Below, piece by piece: positions 32,001-47,000 of a DNA stretch of 64,000 nt. Positions within the stretch are counted from its first letter, which is position 1; the number at the start of each line of letters is the position of its first letter. The stretch covers positions 61,697,268 to 61,761,267 of the forward strand of contig NC_079324.1 in the NCBI RefSeq assembly GCF_029931775.1, in the 5' to 3' direction. The translations under genes were made by a program, and so were the position numbers. Origin of the DNA: Euleptes europaea (lineage: Eukaryota; Chordata; Lepidosauria; Squamata; Sphaerodactylidae). Under the pieces are notes generated by a model. That model ran no database searches, was not told the DNA's origin, and was given only the letters and a program-made list of their open reading frames with translations.

Positions 32001-35000
32001 GAAAAATCTTCACCAGTTTATATTGGCATTTTCCATCTGGGCAAACGTATGCTACATGAATGGTTAGAGAAAACGAGGGCTTGATTATCACTTTCCATTG
32101 AGGATAAAAACCGAAATTTGTTATCTTCCCAAATTATACTTTGAAAAATGTAAATGCTCTGTATAGAGCTAGAATGTCATATAGCTGTACTTTGTGAGTT
32201 TGTATTCTGAACCTAGAAGAAAGGTTCTACTAACAGTGTTTTTTGGCTTTGCATTAATCGCTGGTCTCATCCAGTCCAAAAGTTCATTGCCTACTACAGT
32301 ATTTGAACATTTAACTCCCTTCTGAATTGGAAACCCCCTCTGAATATAGGATTATCACTTCATTTGAAGTACCACCTCTGCGTTTACAATTGCAGTGTAT
32401 ATTTTTTCATTTGGGTTACGAGTGAACAGCAGTTTATGCTCTCTTAGTGGAACCACTTGGCTAAAGTTTCTGAACACTAAAGACATCTTCAAGGACATCG
32501 TTTTACAGCTGAAAGAAGGAAATCTCTTTTCTGCATCCTATCTCTGGAAACGACATCAGGTAAATGGCATCACACACTCCTCTCTCCCACATCTTACTAC
32601 AGCCTCCTGAGAGTTCTTGGGGAGGCCTGTGTCCCAATGATAAAACACCTACTTGGCAGGCAGAAAGTCCAAGGGTCAGTCCTAGACATCTCTAGTTCAA
32701 AGGCTCTTGGGTAGTTTGTGTTGGGACAGACCATTAGCTGAGAGCCTGGAGGGCTACTGCTATTCATTGGCCTGTGTGGACTAATGTTCTGAGTACATGT
32801 AAGGCAGCTTCATATGTTTAATAAATATTTATTAAAACATATTCCACTTTCCCTCGAGATTCAAGGTGGCTTGCTATAATGCCTGTCCCTTACTTAATTT
32901 GTCTTTCACTGACAGTGTCATTCTATGCAGAGTTACTACATTCCAAGCTCACTGAAATTGGGTAACCCTGCATAGGATGGCACTGGTAAGACAGATAACT
33001 TTGCACCTACTCCCTGTAAAGGTTCTGGGTGGTAAGGCTGGCAAAGTCCTGCACTCAAGACCTTCGACAGCCACTGCCGGCTGGAGGAGACATACTGGGT
33101 TAGATGGGCCAGAGATCTTGCCGTAGTACGGTACCTTTGAATGTTCACAAGCTCTTCGTTGGAAATGATGGTTACTTGACTTACTGTTGTGAGAATATTT
33201 CTCGAATGCTTTTTACTCCATTCTAGGGAGAGTTCACAGAACATTTCAGTGTGGCAATGCTTGAGAACCTGCTTGACTCAATCTCTACAACCATTTCCCG
33301 CAAGGAGCTGTGTTTGTGGTTTAAAGATGGGATCGTTCCTTTCATAAATCTGGCTTTGCCTCAAGGACAGGTAATGGCCTGGTGGGAGGAATCCTTCAAA
33401 ACCTTCTGTTAATGAACATGGGAGAATAGGCAGATGTGCATATAGGGTTTTGAAGCCCAGAAAGTGGTCTGGGAGTACCTGATGTTACAGCGTTGCTAAG
33501 CAGGGGTGGACCTGATAAGTCCCTTGGATGGGAAGTTATAGGGAACCTTGTGTATGGGCTGGATGCACATATAAGAAGTGTGTGTACACTTATAACTTAG
33601 CTTAACACTTGTATTCCAGAAAATAATAGCAAAATGGCTGGAGCAACAAGCTCGAGATCTTGAGGTAACTGACAAGGTAAAGCACAGTAATTCTTTTTTT
33701 AATATCTCATTAAGTTTAGTTTATAATAACAACAACAAAAATACAACAGCAGTAGGTTAAACATCCTTGTACAGTCAAGAAATGTTTCAATACTTGGTTC
33801 CAATATATGTTCCAATATTCTACATCAGTGCTTTTTACAGAAATCATACCATTTGTTGTATTCACTTAGCTGAACTTAATAAATGCAAATCATAAAATAT
33901 TTTCGTGGGCATCATTTACTTTGTGGTGCCCCTTTCTCCACATATTCTAGAAAAGACAGCCATCTGTTTAAAAAGTTTGTATAGTAAGCTAAGTTAGATA
34001 AGTTAATCTTCACAACCACAGTAATTCTTTAAAAAGCCACCCATCATCAGCGTGTCTAATGTCCAATATGGCCCCATTTACAGATACTTAAATTTGTGTA
34101 GACCTGGAGGGGGGCCTAAAGCAGAAAGCAACGTGCCACATGTACTGAGGAGGCAAGGTACAGGAGCCAGGCAAGCCTGCTGCAAGCCTGGCTGCAGCTG
34201 GGGGTTGACTCAGCCCCAGTTGCCTCTCCTTGGTTGGTGGGGTGGCAGGCAGGGCAGGAGGACCAAGAAACACCCCCATCACCATCATGTGAGGGGAGGG
34301 AGGCAAGCCTGGAGATGGGGAAGGGCAGCAGCAGCGTGGTCAGGCAGGAATCCTGGTAGGATGAACTAGTAAGGAAGGGAGCAGCCACCAGAGGTGGGCA
34401 AGACAGTGGCAAAGGGAGAAGATGGCACGGAAGGATAGGTGGAGGAGCAAAGGGGTTCCCCCTTTCTTGTGGGTCCCCGCTTGTATCGCTCTAATGCAGG
34501 TTTCTAATTTCAAACAGGCCAGCTGGCCAGAAAATGGACTTGAAATGGCCCAGGTATTTTTTACCAGTAATCCAGATAAAGCTGGAGTTTCGTCTTCATT
34601 GTGCTGGACTCTCTGGGTAAGGATTCTGCTAACAATGAAACCATGTGTGGGCTAAGGCACATGCCTAGAATTCTGTGAAAGGCCCTTCATAGTCTTCAGC
34701 TCAATAAGTTACTTCAAAAGCACTTGCTTTGGTTATATTTACGTGCTTTTATTTTGCCCTTGCGGGGAGGGGGGACTCTGAAATTTGTCAGGTGTGTGTC
34801 TGAAGGTCAGTAGTTCAGCCGTGATTCATGGGAAATTATCATGTTGATTTTCTATCTCAGAAGAACGATAAGTGTGAGGAGGTCCGTCGCTTAGCCAAAC
34901 TGATCCGAACTTTACAAGACTTGATAGATCTTTACAGAAAGTACAACTGCAAGCTGACCCTCTGTGAATTTGAAAAGGTACGAAAACTGCAGCATTCAGA

Positions 35001-38000
35001 TCGCGTATGGGAGGGCAGTTTATGGTTTTGTGCTGATGGTGTTAGTAAACTTTTGTGAAAACACAGTGTTGTGATGAGAAAATCCCAGTTTCTGACATGA
35101 GTTCTCTTCTCCTGAAATGTCACTGCAGCTGTCTGACTCTTTTACATGGTTGATGCAAAAACAGGCATGAGTTTTAATTACAAAATTTCTATTAAACCTG
35201 GCCACTATGGTTGGGGAGGTGGAGATTAAAAAACCAAGTTGGGAACACCAGGAATCATAAAGGGTGTAGTGGAAATTCTCACGATAACATCATCAATGTC
35301 AAAGAGCCTATTGACACATCTGTACTTTTTGTTAGGGATATAGAGAGCCAATGCAGTAGAGTGGTTAAGACTGTCTGATTAGGGTCTAGATTCAAATTCA
35401 CACACTGCTATGAAACTCGCTGGGTGACCTTGGGCCAGTCACACTCTGAGGATTGTTTTTGTGAGAATAAAATGGGGGAAGAGAACGATGAATGCTGACT
35501 GGAGCTCTTTGGAGGAAGGGTGAGGGTTTTTCCCCCAAAAAAGGTACAAGTATCTCAGAAGCATTTGGCGTAGAGTGGCATTTCTATGGAAAACTACGTC
35601 TGTGGGCCTTTACAACACCTGCTGGCCAGGGCAGCTAGAGCTGTAGGTTACCCGTGCTTTCCCATAAGGTTTTTCATTCACTTGCCTGAAGCAAGTATAG
35701 CAGCACCGCAGATAAGTGTATTGAGGGCTTGCAGCTGTGAGGCTAGATGAAGACCAGGTGTGGCTGTTCTCCAGCCTCACGCCTTGCTTCTGAGCTTTCC
35801 TGAGGCCTCTGGCTGGCCCATGCTGCCGCCAGAGTTCTGAACTGCGTGGACCTCTGCTCCGATGCAGCGAAACAACTGTTTCTGTTCTTTTTTTTTTTTT
35901 TGATAAATTTTATTATTTTTAAACAAGGAACAACAAAACAAATACCACATACATTCATACAACCCATACATACCGATATTCCACCCTTTCAAAGTGTGCG
36001 TACACCTATCAAATCATCAATTACTAACCTCTTGGATACTGATAATAAATCCATTTAACAGATAGTGTACCTAAGAACCTCTAATGCTATATTAATACTG
36101 ATTGTTACTGCTTTTAATTTCTTTCTGCTTAATTCTATTCATCTTAATACTGATACTAAAACATTCTAACTGAAGATAACATTCTGTATTCGAAACCTCT
36201 CATTAATGTAGCTACTATCTCAAAATATCTGCTAGCATTATAATTTCTAAATCTCAATTTTAAAATTTTGAAAATTGTCACTGACTGTTTTACATAATCG
36301 TGAAACTGTTTCTTTGCTTGAAGTCTAATGTTGACTTCCGTGAACTGAGTCGATCATTCTTTGATTAATAGTCAAGCATTTACAGAGGTCAGTGGATTGT
36401 TATGTTCAATAATACCTACTTCATGCTGCTTATCTTACTTCAGAGAAGAGCTCATTCCTCAGGGTTTTTTTTTGTATGTCCCCCCCCCCCAGGAAAATGC
36501 AAGTACAGTAGTGTTCCGTATGCTTGATAAAGTTTTGGTGGCAGAACTCATTCCAGCAGCTTTAGAGAAATTTATTGAGCCATATATGCGCCAGCATGAT
36601 CTACAAAAAGATGAAACTCTCTTGCAGTACATAAAGGTACGCTCATTCACTTTCCAAAATAAAACCAAAGTAACCCAAGTATCTTGTATAACTAGCCAAT
36701 CTGTTCCACATGGCAGTATTGATTGTTGGGGGTTCTTCGGCCCAGAGTGGATGGACCATCACCTGTCCTAGATGGGATTGTGCTCTCCTTTAGGGTGCAG
36801 GCTTACAGCCTTTAATTCTGCTCTTATCCTTATATTCCTAAATAGTATCTGTTGTTCACCAGTTGAGGTTGGTGCACCAGCTCTTCCCTCTTCTAACAAG
36901 AAATGAGTGGGCCGTGCTCTGGTCATGTCATGGCTTGACTATTGTAATGCATACCCTTTTGGAGACTTTAGTCTCTCCAAAACACTTGTGCCGAGGGCAT
37001 TAGCGCTAATACACTGCGGCAATCTATTTTTTTTTTAAGTTGGCTGTCAGTTTCTCTGGGTACAGGCTGCTTTTTTCCCCTTCCTCTCAGTTTGCCCACT
37101 GTCTTTCTGGACTTCCCTTTCCCAGGAGACTTACTTGACCTAGCACTTAGTCTCTCTTCAGGTCAGGCAGGGGAGGGTGTGTGTATTCTAGCAAGCCTAG
37201 TTGAGGCTATGGTTTTGAATTTTACTTAATTAATATGCCATTTTTCGGAGCAAGTATTTTCAAAGCTGCTTATCTTTTTTTTAAAAGTAAAAGATAAAAA
37301 CAATGCCCTGGAGAGGGAAGAAGTCCTAAAGGTCTGTGCTGAACTGGTCTTTTGACCGCAATAAATGATTGATATTGAAGTCCTAAAGGCACGCTGGGGA
37401 ACTGGCCAGCTGATGCTCTGTTCATCAACAGTCTGCAGTTGGATCTTATCCTACTGTTCTTCAGCCTCTGCTACTGAAGTTTTATTGGTTTTAAATTTTA
37501 AATTGGTTTTAAAACTGTATGGCTTGCGTTGTATTAGATGTTGTAAACTGCTTTGGAAAGAACATATACATTTTGTCAAATAAAGAAACAACATAAATCA
37601 CTATGAGACTAATATGATCGCATTTTCAAAAGATTAACTGTAAACTACAGAATATTTTGTTTACGTCAGAGCTGTTCTGTTATTGTTCATAAGAAAGTTT
37701 TTAAACCTTGTCTAGGACTTGCTAGAGCACTATTGTACACAGTCGATGTCTGTCTTCGATACTGCGTGGGAAGCAAAGGCTATAGCTGTCTTGGGCTGCA
37801 TGTCTAACACAGACGTGAGTATGACTGAGTAGAAATGTGTTGATGGAACTTTTTGTTTCAGAATGCAATAGGAGTCTCTTCTGGCCTTGCAGCAAGAGGA
37901 CAGGCATGTCTGGGAGCCAGCGTGGTGTAGTGGTTAGGAGTGGTAGACTCTGGAGAACTGGGTTTGATTCCCCACTCCTCCACAGGAGCGGCGGATGCTA

Positions 38001-41000
38001 ATCTGGTGAACCAGGTTGGTTTCCCCTTCTCCACCTGAAGCCAGCTGGTTGACCTTGAGCTAGTCACAGCTCTCTTAGAGCTCTCTCAGCCCCACCTAAC
38101 TCACAGGGTGTCTGTTGTGGGGAAGAGAAGGGAAGGTGATTGTAAGCCGGTTTGATTCTTCCTTATGTGGTAGAGAAAGTCTGCATATAAAAACCAACTC
38201 TTCTTCTTTTAGAACTAACAGGGATTTTTTTTTATTGTAGTTGAAGTTTGAAGGGGTTCTAGCAATAATGCGTAGCACTGTGGTTCCCTGGAGTCCAGGA
38301 GTGGAGCGGCTGGCTCAGGAATACCTAGGAATGGATCATGTCAAGTAAGACAACGAGCATCTCACTCACTCAAGCCTCTTCACACTTGGACTTCAGAAAT
38401 CTCAGCACTGTGATTTTATTCATCTCTATTTCTAGGGTGCCTTTTCACCCAACAGGTCCTCAAGTCAGCTGACAAATAGATTAAAACAAGCGGGGATCTT
38501 CAAGGAACTCACGGGGGGGGGGGATTCTCATTTGCAGCTGCACCCTGCTGCTGCCTGCTTGCTTGGCCCGCCTCCTGCTGCTGCAGCTCATCTCTCCTGC
38601 TTCCCTTCACTCCTCCTCCCTAGCCAGCCTACCTCCACTGCCACCTCAGTGGTGGAATGGGGGCACCGGTGGCTCCCTCCCCTGCCCACCTGCAGTGTTG
38701 TGGCCTCAGCGGTGGAGGGAGTAAGCCACACAACGTCTGCTCCTCCCTGCTGGTCTGCTGCAGTGTTGGAGGATACTGTGGTTTGTGCTTGTAAAGGCGA
38801 CTGTGGTTCACTTTGAGGCTTCCTGAATCCTTCCCATTTTTTTCCTGCAGGGTGAAGCTCCTGCAGGAAGGTTATCGGCTGATGGAAATGAAGACAACTC
38901 TGTTAAATTATGGTATCAGAGATACCAATCTTTTAAATGATAAGCAGGTGATGCTGGTAAGTAGCCAGTGAGTCCCTCCTGCTGTCAAATTCTGCAGAAA
39001 TAAGTCCTTTCGGTTTTATCTGAACAAACGTGGACCTGCATGCAGAATTGCAGCCTTCCTTCTATGCTTGCCTAGGCACGCAAAATGCAGAAAAGGCATT
39101 TTATAGAGCCAGTGTGATGTAGTGGTTAAGAGCACTGGATGCTAGTCTGGAGAACCGGGTTCGATTCCCCACTCCTCCACATGAAGCCTGCTGGGTGACT
39201 TTGGGCCAGTCACAGTTCTTTCAGAACTCTCTCAGTCCTCATAGAGGCAGGCAATGGCAGACTACCTCCAAATGTCTCTTGCCTTGAAAACCCTATGGGG
39301 TCGCCATAAGTCAGCTGAGACTTGATGGCACTTTCCATCACCAATTTTATAAACAAGGAATTATATAGGGTCATAAACTTGTATATCCCTAAAGCACTAT
39401 AGTATCTGAATTCATTTCTTTTCCAGAGGGTGGCAAAGTACATTGTTAAACAGGGTACCTCTTCTTCGTTAGAAGATGCTTTGAAAATAGCGAATGTGTA
39501 TATGCTGCCTACTACAGAAGTCTATATAGTGAGGATTATGGACCTTATTGATAAAGACAAGGTAAAAACATATTCATACTGTTGGGTTAAAACAAACTAA
39601 AACTGCATTAAAATGCTACCTGTTGATCATATTATTTATCTTCTTACTGTGGAACAGAAGAAGGCCAGCATGAATCTTAAATTTCCAGAATCTGCAATCT
39701 AAAATATAATTGATCTGAACAGTCAAGTCCAAATGCAAAGGCTCCAGTTTTCTCAGTAAGGTTCCAAATACTGTTCAGCAACATGATATTACATGGACAC
39801 CATCATGAAGTAAAAGAATTAGCCTTCATTTGTGCCATTTATTAAGCCAGCCGTCTTTTTGTTTTTCAATGATTATCAAGCGTCCTGAGCTTCTGAGGAT
39901 GTATGTTGATCTTCTATACTTTGCAAATGCTTGCAGGGAGAAGAAGTCTTAGACCTGTTGATATCTCTGCCTCCTATTGAAGCTGTGGAAGTGGCAGAAA
40001 GAACAGTGATCCGTGCGATGCTGTTATTAGAGCACAAAATACCTGACTTCGAAGAGGTAACTTCCTAAAATAAAGCAGCACAGATAAGTAATATATATAT
40101 TTACCCAAAGGACCTGTCAAACAGCCAGTTGAGAAGGATATAATTCATAGTGCTCTGACACTGAACTTGCACAGGACTTCTACTCATGTGTCCTTTTTCA
40201 AGAAGCATTGTCTTAAGGGTTCTCTCCTTCTGCCCCTTAAACTTCCCTTCTGAACTACTATGCAAAAACCCTTTTAGCTGAGGGCTGTAGTTCTGTGCCA
40301 GGTTTCAGGCAATAGTTGGAATCTGATGACTTTTCTCATGCGTAGAAGGCCCACCACCAGGATTCCGAGCTAAAAATAATCTACAAACAGACCCCCAATG
40401 GCTCAAGAACAGAGCAGTTCACAAGCACATACCCCCCTCTTGTAGCTGCCCCACACAACTCTCCCTTGTTTTGTGGGAGGGGCTGTGGCTCAAAGATAGA
40501 GCATCTGCTTTGCATGCAGAAGATTCAGTCCCTAAAACCTCCAATTAAAAGGACCAAGCAGTGAGTACTGTGAAAGACCTCGAGAGCAGCTGCCAGTCTC
40601 AGTAGACAGTGTTGACCTTGATGGACCAAGGGTTTTATTCAGTATAAGGCAGCTTCGTGTGATCTTTATGTGTGTTAGCACACCACGGGCGTCCCCGAGT
40701 CTGCCACAGAGGTGCGCCATATTAAAGCTTGGTTGTTAACTTTAGCACTACAGGGGGGCGAGGAGCTCTTGTCTTCTATTCCTCCCCCCATACACCATTG
40801 TCAAGAGCTGAAAGAGCTGTTTTGGTTTTAGGTCTTGAAAACTGTGTTTGGAAAATGGACATGAGTCTCTCATCCACCAGTGCTGGTTTTGGCCCAGCAG
40901 TGTTTCAAAAAGTAAAAACCTAGCTCTAAAATAGCACCACATCCCTGTTGTGGACTCTGGGGCGTGGTATCGTTTAGTTTGGCCCTAAGTCTTTAAGTTC

Positions 41001-44000
41001 CTTTTCAGTCACCAAGAAAAACTTTGGAGATGCTGGTAGAGGTGTGCATGTTACATGACATAAGTTAAGCAGAGGTTTGGGAATTAAACCTAGATCTATT
41101 TCACTGTTCCAAATTTTGAGGGCAACAAAGTTTGCCTTTTTAACACTTCAGTCTTCCCAGAACCAGCTTCATTAATTCTCTCTGTTCCCCTTTCATCTCT
41201 CCCCCACAGGCACAAATGCAGCTGTCTGTGAAAAAGATGGTTGTGAACATCCTCAAATTCCTACTGAGCATTCAGAAAGGTAATCTTTCTTTACCTGTCT
41301 TTAGAGCTCTATTTGTGACTCACAATTGAAAAGCCTGATTCCCCTGCACACCCTCTTCTTTTTTTTCTACAGAAAATCCTGTGAAAAAAGCAGAATATGA
41401 AACAGATTTAGATGTGTTTAAAACTCTTGTTACCTTGCAGGTAAGGATTCCACGGCCACAGAAACTGTACAAAAAGTTAATTTGTGCAGTTTGTTGAGGT
41501 GAATATAATAGTTGCAAATTAAGTGTAATTTTGGGTGCACAATCATATAAATGCACATGTGTGCTCACACTTATATGTTTGTGGGTTGCCTAGAGGCACC
41601 TGGTTGGTCACTGTGTGAACAGACTGCTGGACTTGATGGACCTTGGTCTGATCCAGCAAGGCCTTTCTTATGTCAGTAAAAAAAATGGCTTCTTCGTTAC
41701 TCTCAGTGGGTCTGTGCTTTGCTTAGAAGATTCCCACTATCTCCTATTACAGGATCTATGGCCAAAAGGCTGGGAAAAAATCCCTGTTTGAGACCATAGG
41801 GAGCTGCTACTAGTCAGAATAGACAAAACTGGACTCAGTATCCTGAGTCCCAGGGAGAGCACCTTGTATCCTGAATGTGGAATGTGTTATTTCAGTGCTT
41901 GGGAATGTCAAGAAATTCACCATGTCTGAGGAAGTCGAAGATGTAGCAGCTTGGTTCCATTTGTTCTTTATTTTCACTTTTTCTTCCCCCTTGCTCAGGA
42001 GAACTTTGATATCATGATTTCAGCCCAGGATTATGAGGACCCAACCCTAAGATCTCAACTGCTTGAAGAGCATATTAAAACTTACAGAAGAACTCAGGGA
42101 TCTAGAAAAACACAAGAAGACGATGTCAGTTCAAAGGACAGCCACATCAAGAAACCGCTGTCAGAGTTGCGACTTTACAGACTGGCTTCACTCTTGCAAC
42201 AGGGCAAGCTGGAATTGGCATCAGAGCTGATGCTGAGAGCACTGGATGACGGACAAGTGGAAGAGGCGCTCCAGATATGCAGGTTTCTCATTCATTTTGA
42301 AAGTTGTCTCATACTCTCAACTCAAAAGCTTGTGAAATACAAAACAGACAATATAACAATGCAAAAACTGATTTTGTGCTGCTGTTTATTATTAAGTGTC
42401 AAAACCATTGTTTCACACCATAAAACTATTGTTTCAAAGAACCTGCTGTTCTCACAGAGACTCCAGGTGGAGTGCAAAATATAGAAGCGTTTCAATCACA
42501 CAGCGTAAAATGTCCAGTAAACAATGCAATAGGAATAGGATTAGAGGGAGCAAAACAGTGCAAATGAAAAGCTCTCTAAGGCAGGGGTGGAAAACATAAG
42601 GCCCGAGGGCTGGATCCGCCCCCTTGAGAGCTCTTATCCAGCCCACGAGCCACCTAAGGCCCCCCCCATGCTCAGTCTGGGCTGGCGAGGCCTGGCCCGG
42701 TCCGACCAAGTGACATTTATGTCATATCCGGCCCTCGTAACAACTGAGTATGACTTAGCATAATGCAGAAAGTGGATTACAGAGGTAGAAGGTAATACAG
42801 CTAAAGCAAGGTGATAACATGCAGTGTTTTTAGACTATTGCAATGTTTGTCATAATGCACTACAATCATGTTCCTCTATAAATGTGACCTCCTGAGCTCA
42901 TACAGTTCTCATCTCTTTATAAAAATGCCTGAATATTTCTGTTTTGCACATACAACAAAATGATAGAAGTGTTGGGGGCCCTCCTGACCTCCTCAGACAG
43001 GCTTTTCGAGAAGGCGGGAACATTGAGTGAGCAAAGGTTTGTTAATAATAAAGACAGATCTTAAACAACCACCAACTATATTTGATATCAATGGCAAATG
43101 CCTGGCGGGGGGAAAAAAACCCTGCTAGCTACCTAAATTTTGAACACATTTGGCATATCTGGGTTGCTGGAAGGAAGTGCTGAAGATGGGGTGGCATTAA
43201 CAGAAAAAGCTATTTGGTCCCTCATTCACTTCTGAAAATGAGGGTACCCAGACTTCAACCTCTGAAGGCAACTGGGCAAATTCATATGGGGGCAGGGCAG
43301 CCCTTGAGATTCCCTGGTCCCAGATGGGTTAGGACTTTTGACTCAGTGACCTATTTCGTTTTGTGTAACGTTACTGTTCATTGTACTGTCTGCATTCTGT
43401 GTGGTTCATCTTAAATTACTTTTGGGTTGTTGTTTATAGGTACTTCTGTTGCTCAAGCTGATCCTTTCCTCTGTTCATGCCCCTCCTCAGAGATTTTTAT
43501 GAACGCCACCACGACAAACAATCAGGAGAGCTGCTGTTTTTAGCATGTCAAAAGCTCTGTCACGTGTTTGATTTGCATAGCGTGACGGTCACGTATGCAG
43601 GATTAAGTCTTCCAGCTGTGGTCCACAACATGGCATGCCAAGCAGCAACTGTCTGCAGCCCCGGTAAATGCTTGAAATATTTTCATGTGTTGCTTTTGGA
43701 AAAACCTGGTCTCCAGGATTTAAAGGTGCAGCACGTTTAACGTTCAAAGAATTAAACTTTTAAGGGTTTGTTTTACTACTTTTTGCATTGCTGTAAATGT
43801 TTTCCAAGGCTTGGCATACTCGAAGAGGGGTTCCTACGTGCGCATTCCAAGATCTCCTGTGTCTGCAGAATGTGCCTTCCTGTTAATTGTCCTTGCACCA
43901 AACTGACATCAGAGAATGTTGAGCCCATTTCTTAATAAAAATCAGTCATTGAACTGATAATATGTAAGATTATGGCAGGCTTGTTAATTTTTAAACCAAA

Positions 44001-47000
44001 ACTTTGGGGGGTAGTTTAAATAAATAATGGGGGTTGTTTATAAACAAATTTAATTTACTCATTTCATCCAGAAAGTAATTAAATGCTTTCTTTTTTGAAA
44101 AACCCGTATTTTGTCCAAGAGAACTTAAACCTTCGCATTTGATTTTTCCCCTCCCAGATCGTTTATTAGATGTAGCAGATATTTGTAGGTATACCTCGCT
44201 TGCCTATGAAATTTACAACAAGTGCCAAATTGAAGACACTGGAGTTCTATCAAAGGTGATCTAGGACCACATATTGGCTATTCATAATGTATTGCCTTCA
44301 GTTTCAAAATAGGGCACAAAGGGAATCTGTACTAAGGTAAAAGGGATGAAGTCCGAGATGTGTAAATGTGCTCTGAATGGCTCCCCCTCTTTCAGATGTT
44401 TGCTTTCATTTGTAACTCAGATAAGGACCGGGCTCGGATTGTACAAGGACCTATGTGTCGTTTACTTCATTTATCCCCTGCCTTTCTCCCCAGTAGAGGC
44501 CCAAAGTGACTTACGTAGTTCTTTTCCATTGCAAGAAACTTCGGCAACAGTGCACTCCCTTCTGTGTAAGGCAGGGGTCCCCAACATGTTGCTCATGGGT
44601 GACATGGTGCCTGCTGACACCTTTTCTGGTGGCCACCAATCGCTTTTAGGAAGTGGGCAGGGCCGGGTAGGGCTTTTGCCCAGGAGAGCTTCTGGTGAAC
44701 TACTGGAGATTTGATTGGCTGTGCAGATTTTTAAAAACATTGCTTTGGCAGCAGCTGCCACCACAGCTCAAGGATCTTCACTGTGTGACTGAAGATAAGC
44801 TGTGGCAGCCATTTTGTGGCTGTGCTCCCCACACCATGTCAGAATTACAAAGGTGCCCGCAGGCTCAGAGTTTGAGGACCCCTAGTGTAAGACGAGGAGG
44901 AAGATGGGTCATGCCTGGCTGAGGGCCTAGCAAGATAAAGTTTCCCTGTCCTGCCTGTTGAGCTAATTCTGTTCTGCCTTTTAAGAATGTAAGAAAGGCC
45001 CTGCTGGATCAGACTAAGGTCCATCATGTCCAGCAGTCTGTTCCCACAGTGGCCAACCAGGTGCCTCTAGGAAGCCCACAAGCAAGACAATTGCAGCAGC
45101 ATTGTCCTGCCTGTGTTCCACAGCACCTGATATAATAGGCATGCTCCTCTGATCCTGGAGAGAACAGGCATGCATCATGACTGGTATCCATTTTTACTAG
45201 TAGTCATGAATAGCCCTCTCCTCCCTGAACATGTCTACTTCCCTCTTAAAGTCTTCCAAGTTGGCAGCCATCACCACATCCTGGGGCAGGGAGTTCCACA
45301 GTTTAACTATGCGATGTGTGAAGAAATACTTCCTTTTATCTGTTTTGAATCTCTCACCCTCCAGCTTCAGCAGTCTTGACAAAAATCCTACCAATTTCTT
45401 CCTTTGTGTAGGCAATGTCTTCTGGGGCTGATAAAGACCCATACACAGAGTGGACTTTTGATGATTTTTTCATTGAAGAAGGAGCAATCCTGGATCCACC
45501 TGTTGTACTTCCTGCTGCCTATGAAATTGCCTCTGGCATGCTGCCTCTCACAGGTCACCTTTCTTTTTAAGCAAGTTTCCCCACCCCACCCCTTTTTAAA
45601 TTAAATCCATATTAGCTACTAATAACGTTTTTCCTCCATTGTTGGGGAATGCACATGTTCTCGTTCTGGGGGAAGGGCATCTCACTGACTTGTGGGTATT
45701 ACCATCATGTGCCCAGGGAGGCAAGACCAAAAACTTAACTTCCTGTCTCCCTGGGCGGGAAGCCCAGTTTCCGTCCTGCCTCGTTTAGGGTGGCAGCTTC
45801 GTTGTATGGCTCCGAGCTGACTGCAAAACCTTTCCTAAATTCTTCTGGTGTTCGTCTTCCCTTAGTCTACCTTAAGCCTCCTTCCCAAACCCGTCTGTCT
45901 GTGGCTGCAGCTCATCCTTCTTTATCTCCTCAATCTCTCTCCTTCTGTGCCTCATCCCCCTCCCCCCCGTCTTCACTTCGCCCCATTGGGCAAGATGACG
46001 GACGACAGGAGGAACTCCGATTCAGACCTCCTTTCTGAGGAGGACCGCGACATAGCCCTCATCGCTTTGACAGGGCTAGTTCTCCGGGAAGGCTCCAATG
46101 GCCGCTGTTGCGGTTCCGCGGAGAATGGTGTTGAGGGGCCCAGTGCGCCGCAGAAGGCGCACTCTAATGAGCCGTCTAAAAAAGGCACGAAAAGCGGCGC
46201 ACTGTGAGAGGAGGCAGCAGTTCCAGCTGGGAGGCCCCAGAGCACTCAGAGGGAAGACGCCTCTCTTACTGATTCCACTCTTCAACCGGGGGGTAATGTA
46301 ACGTGTTCCAAGACTGAGATTCCTCTCTCTGGGCAGGAAATGTTTGATCTTTTTAATAGCGTTTTAGATAAACAAGTCCAAACGATGCAAGCCTTTACAG
46401 ACTCCCTGTCTCCTCCAGAGGGCCAAAGTTAACCCTTCATTAACTGCCTCCCCTCGCCCCCAACCTGGCCTCTCGGCTGGTGGGGACAGTCAAGGACAGG
46501 GGGAAGAGCCTGGGCCTCACTGGTGCACCAAGGCAGCCTTGAAAGTCCCTTTTAAGGAACAGGCCAGTCACTTACAGGACGATTGCTCCTCTGGGGCAGC
46601 AGAGTCCGAGGAGGAGAGCAGAGAAGAAGGGGAATACGGCTCTGATGAAGAGAACCCCATCATTTTGGAGGAACCACAGCCCCGATTGTTCTCAGCTGAG
46701 GACTTCCAGGGGTTATTGAGTAAAGCCCTATTGGCCCTAGCCTTAAGGAGGATCCTGATCCAGATAAGGAATCCAAACCTAAATCCAGAAAAAAGGGAGC
46801 CAAAGAGTTTTTCCCCGTCTCCAAACCTCAATCCTGTAAAATACCATTCCCCGAATTCTTTGAGAACCAAGTACAGGCAGAGTTCGACAAGCCATTAGCT
46901 AACAGGCAATTTTCTGCTAACACCGAAAGGCTCTATACCATGGTGCCGCAGGCCATGACTCTCTTTCAGCTCCCCCTGATAGATGTTCCGGTGGCAGCAG

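Noticed and set aside
37914-37990. tRNA-like A and B boxes here and at 17465, 26108, 39103 and 40478
   Set aside because: They do not fold into complete tRNAs and are joined to SINE bodies. They are SINE heads, not tRNA genes.
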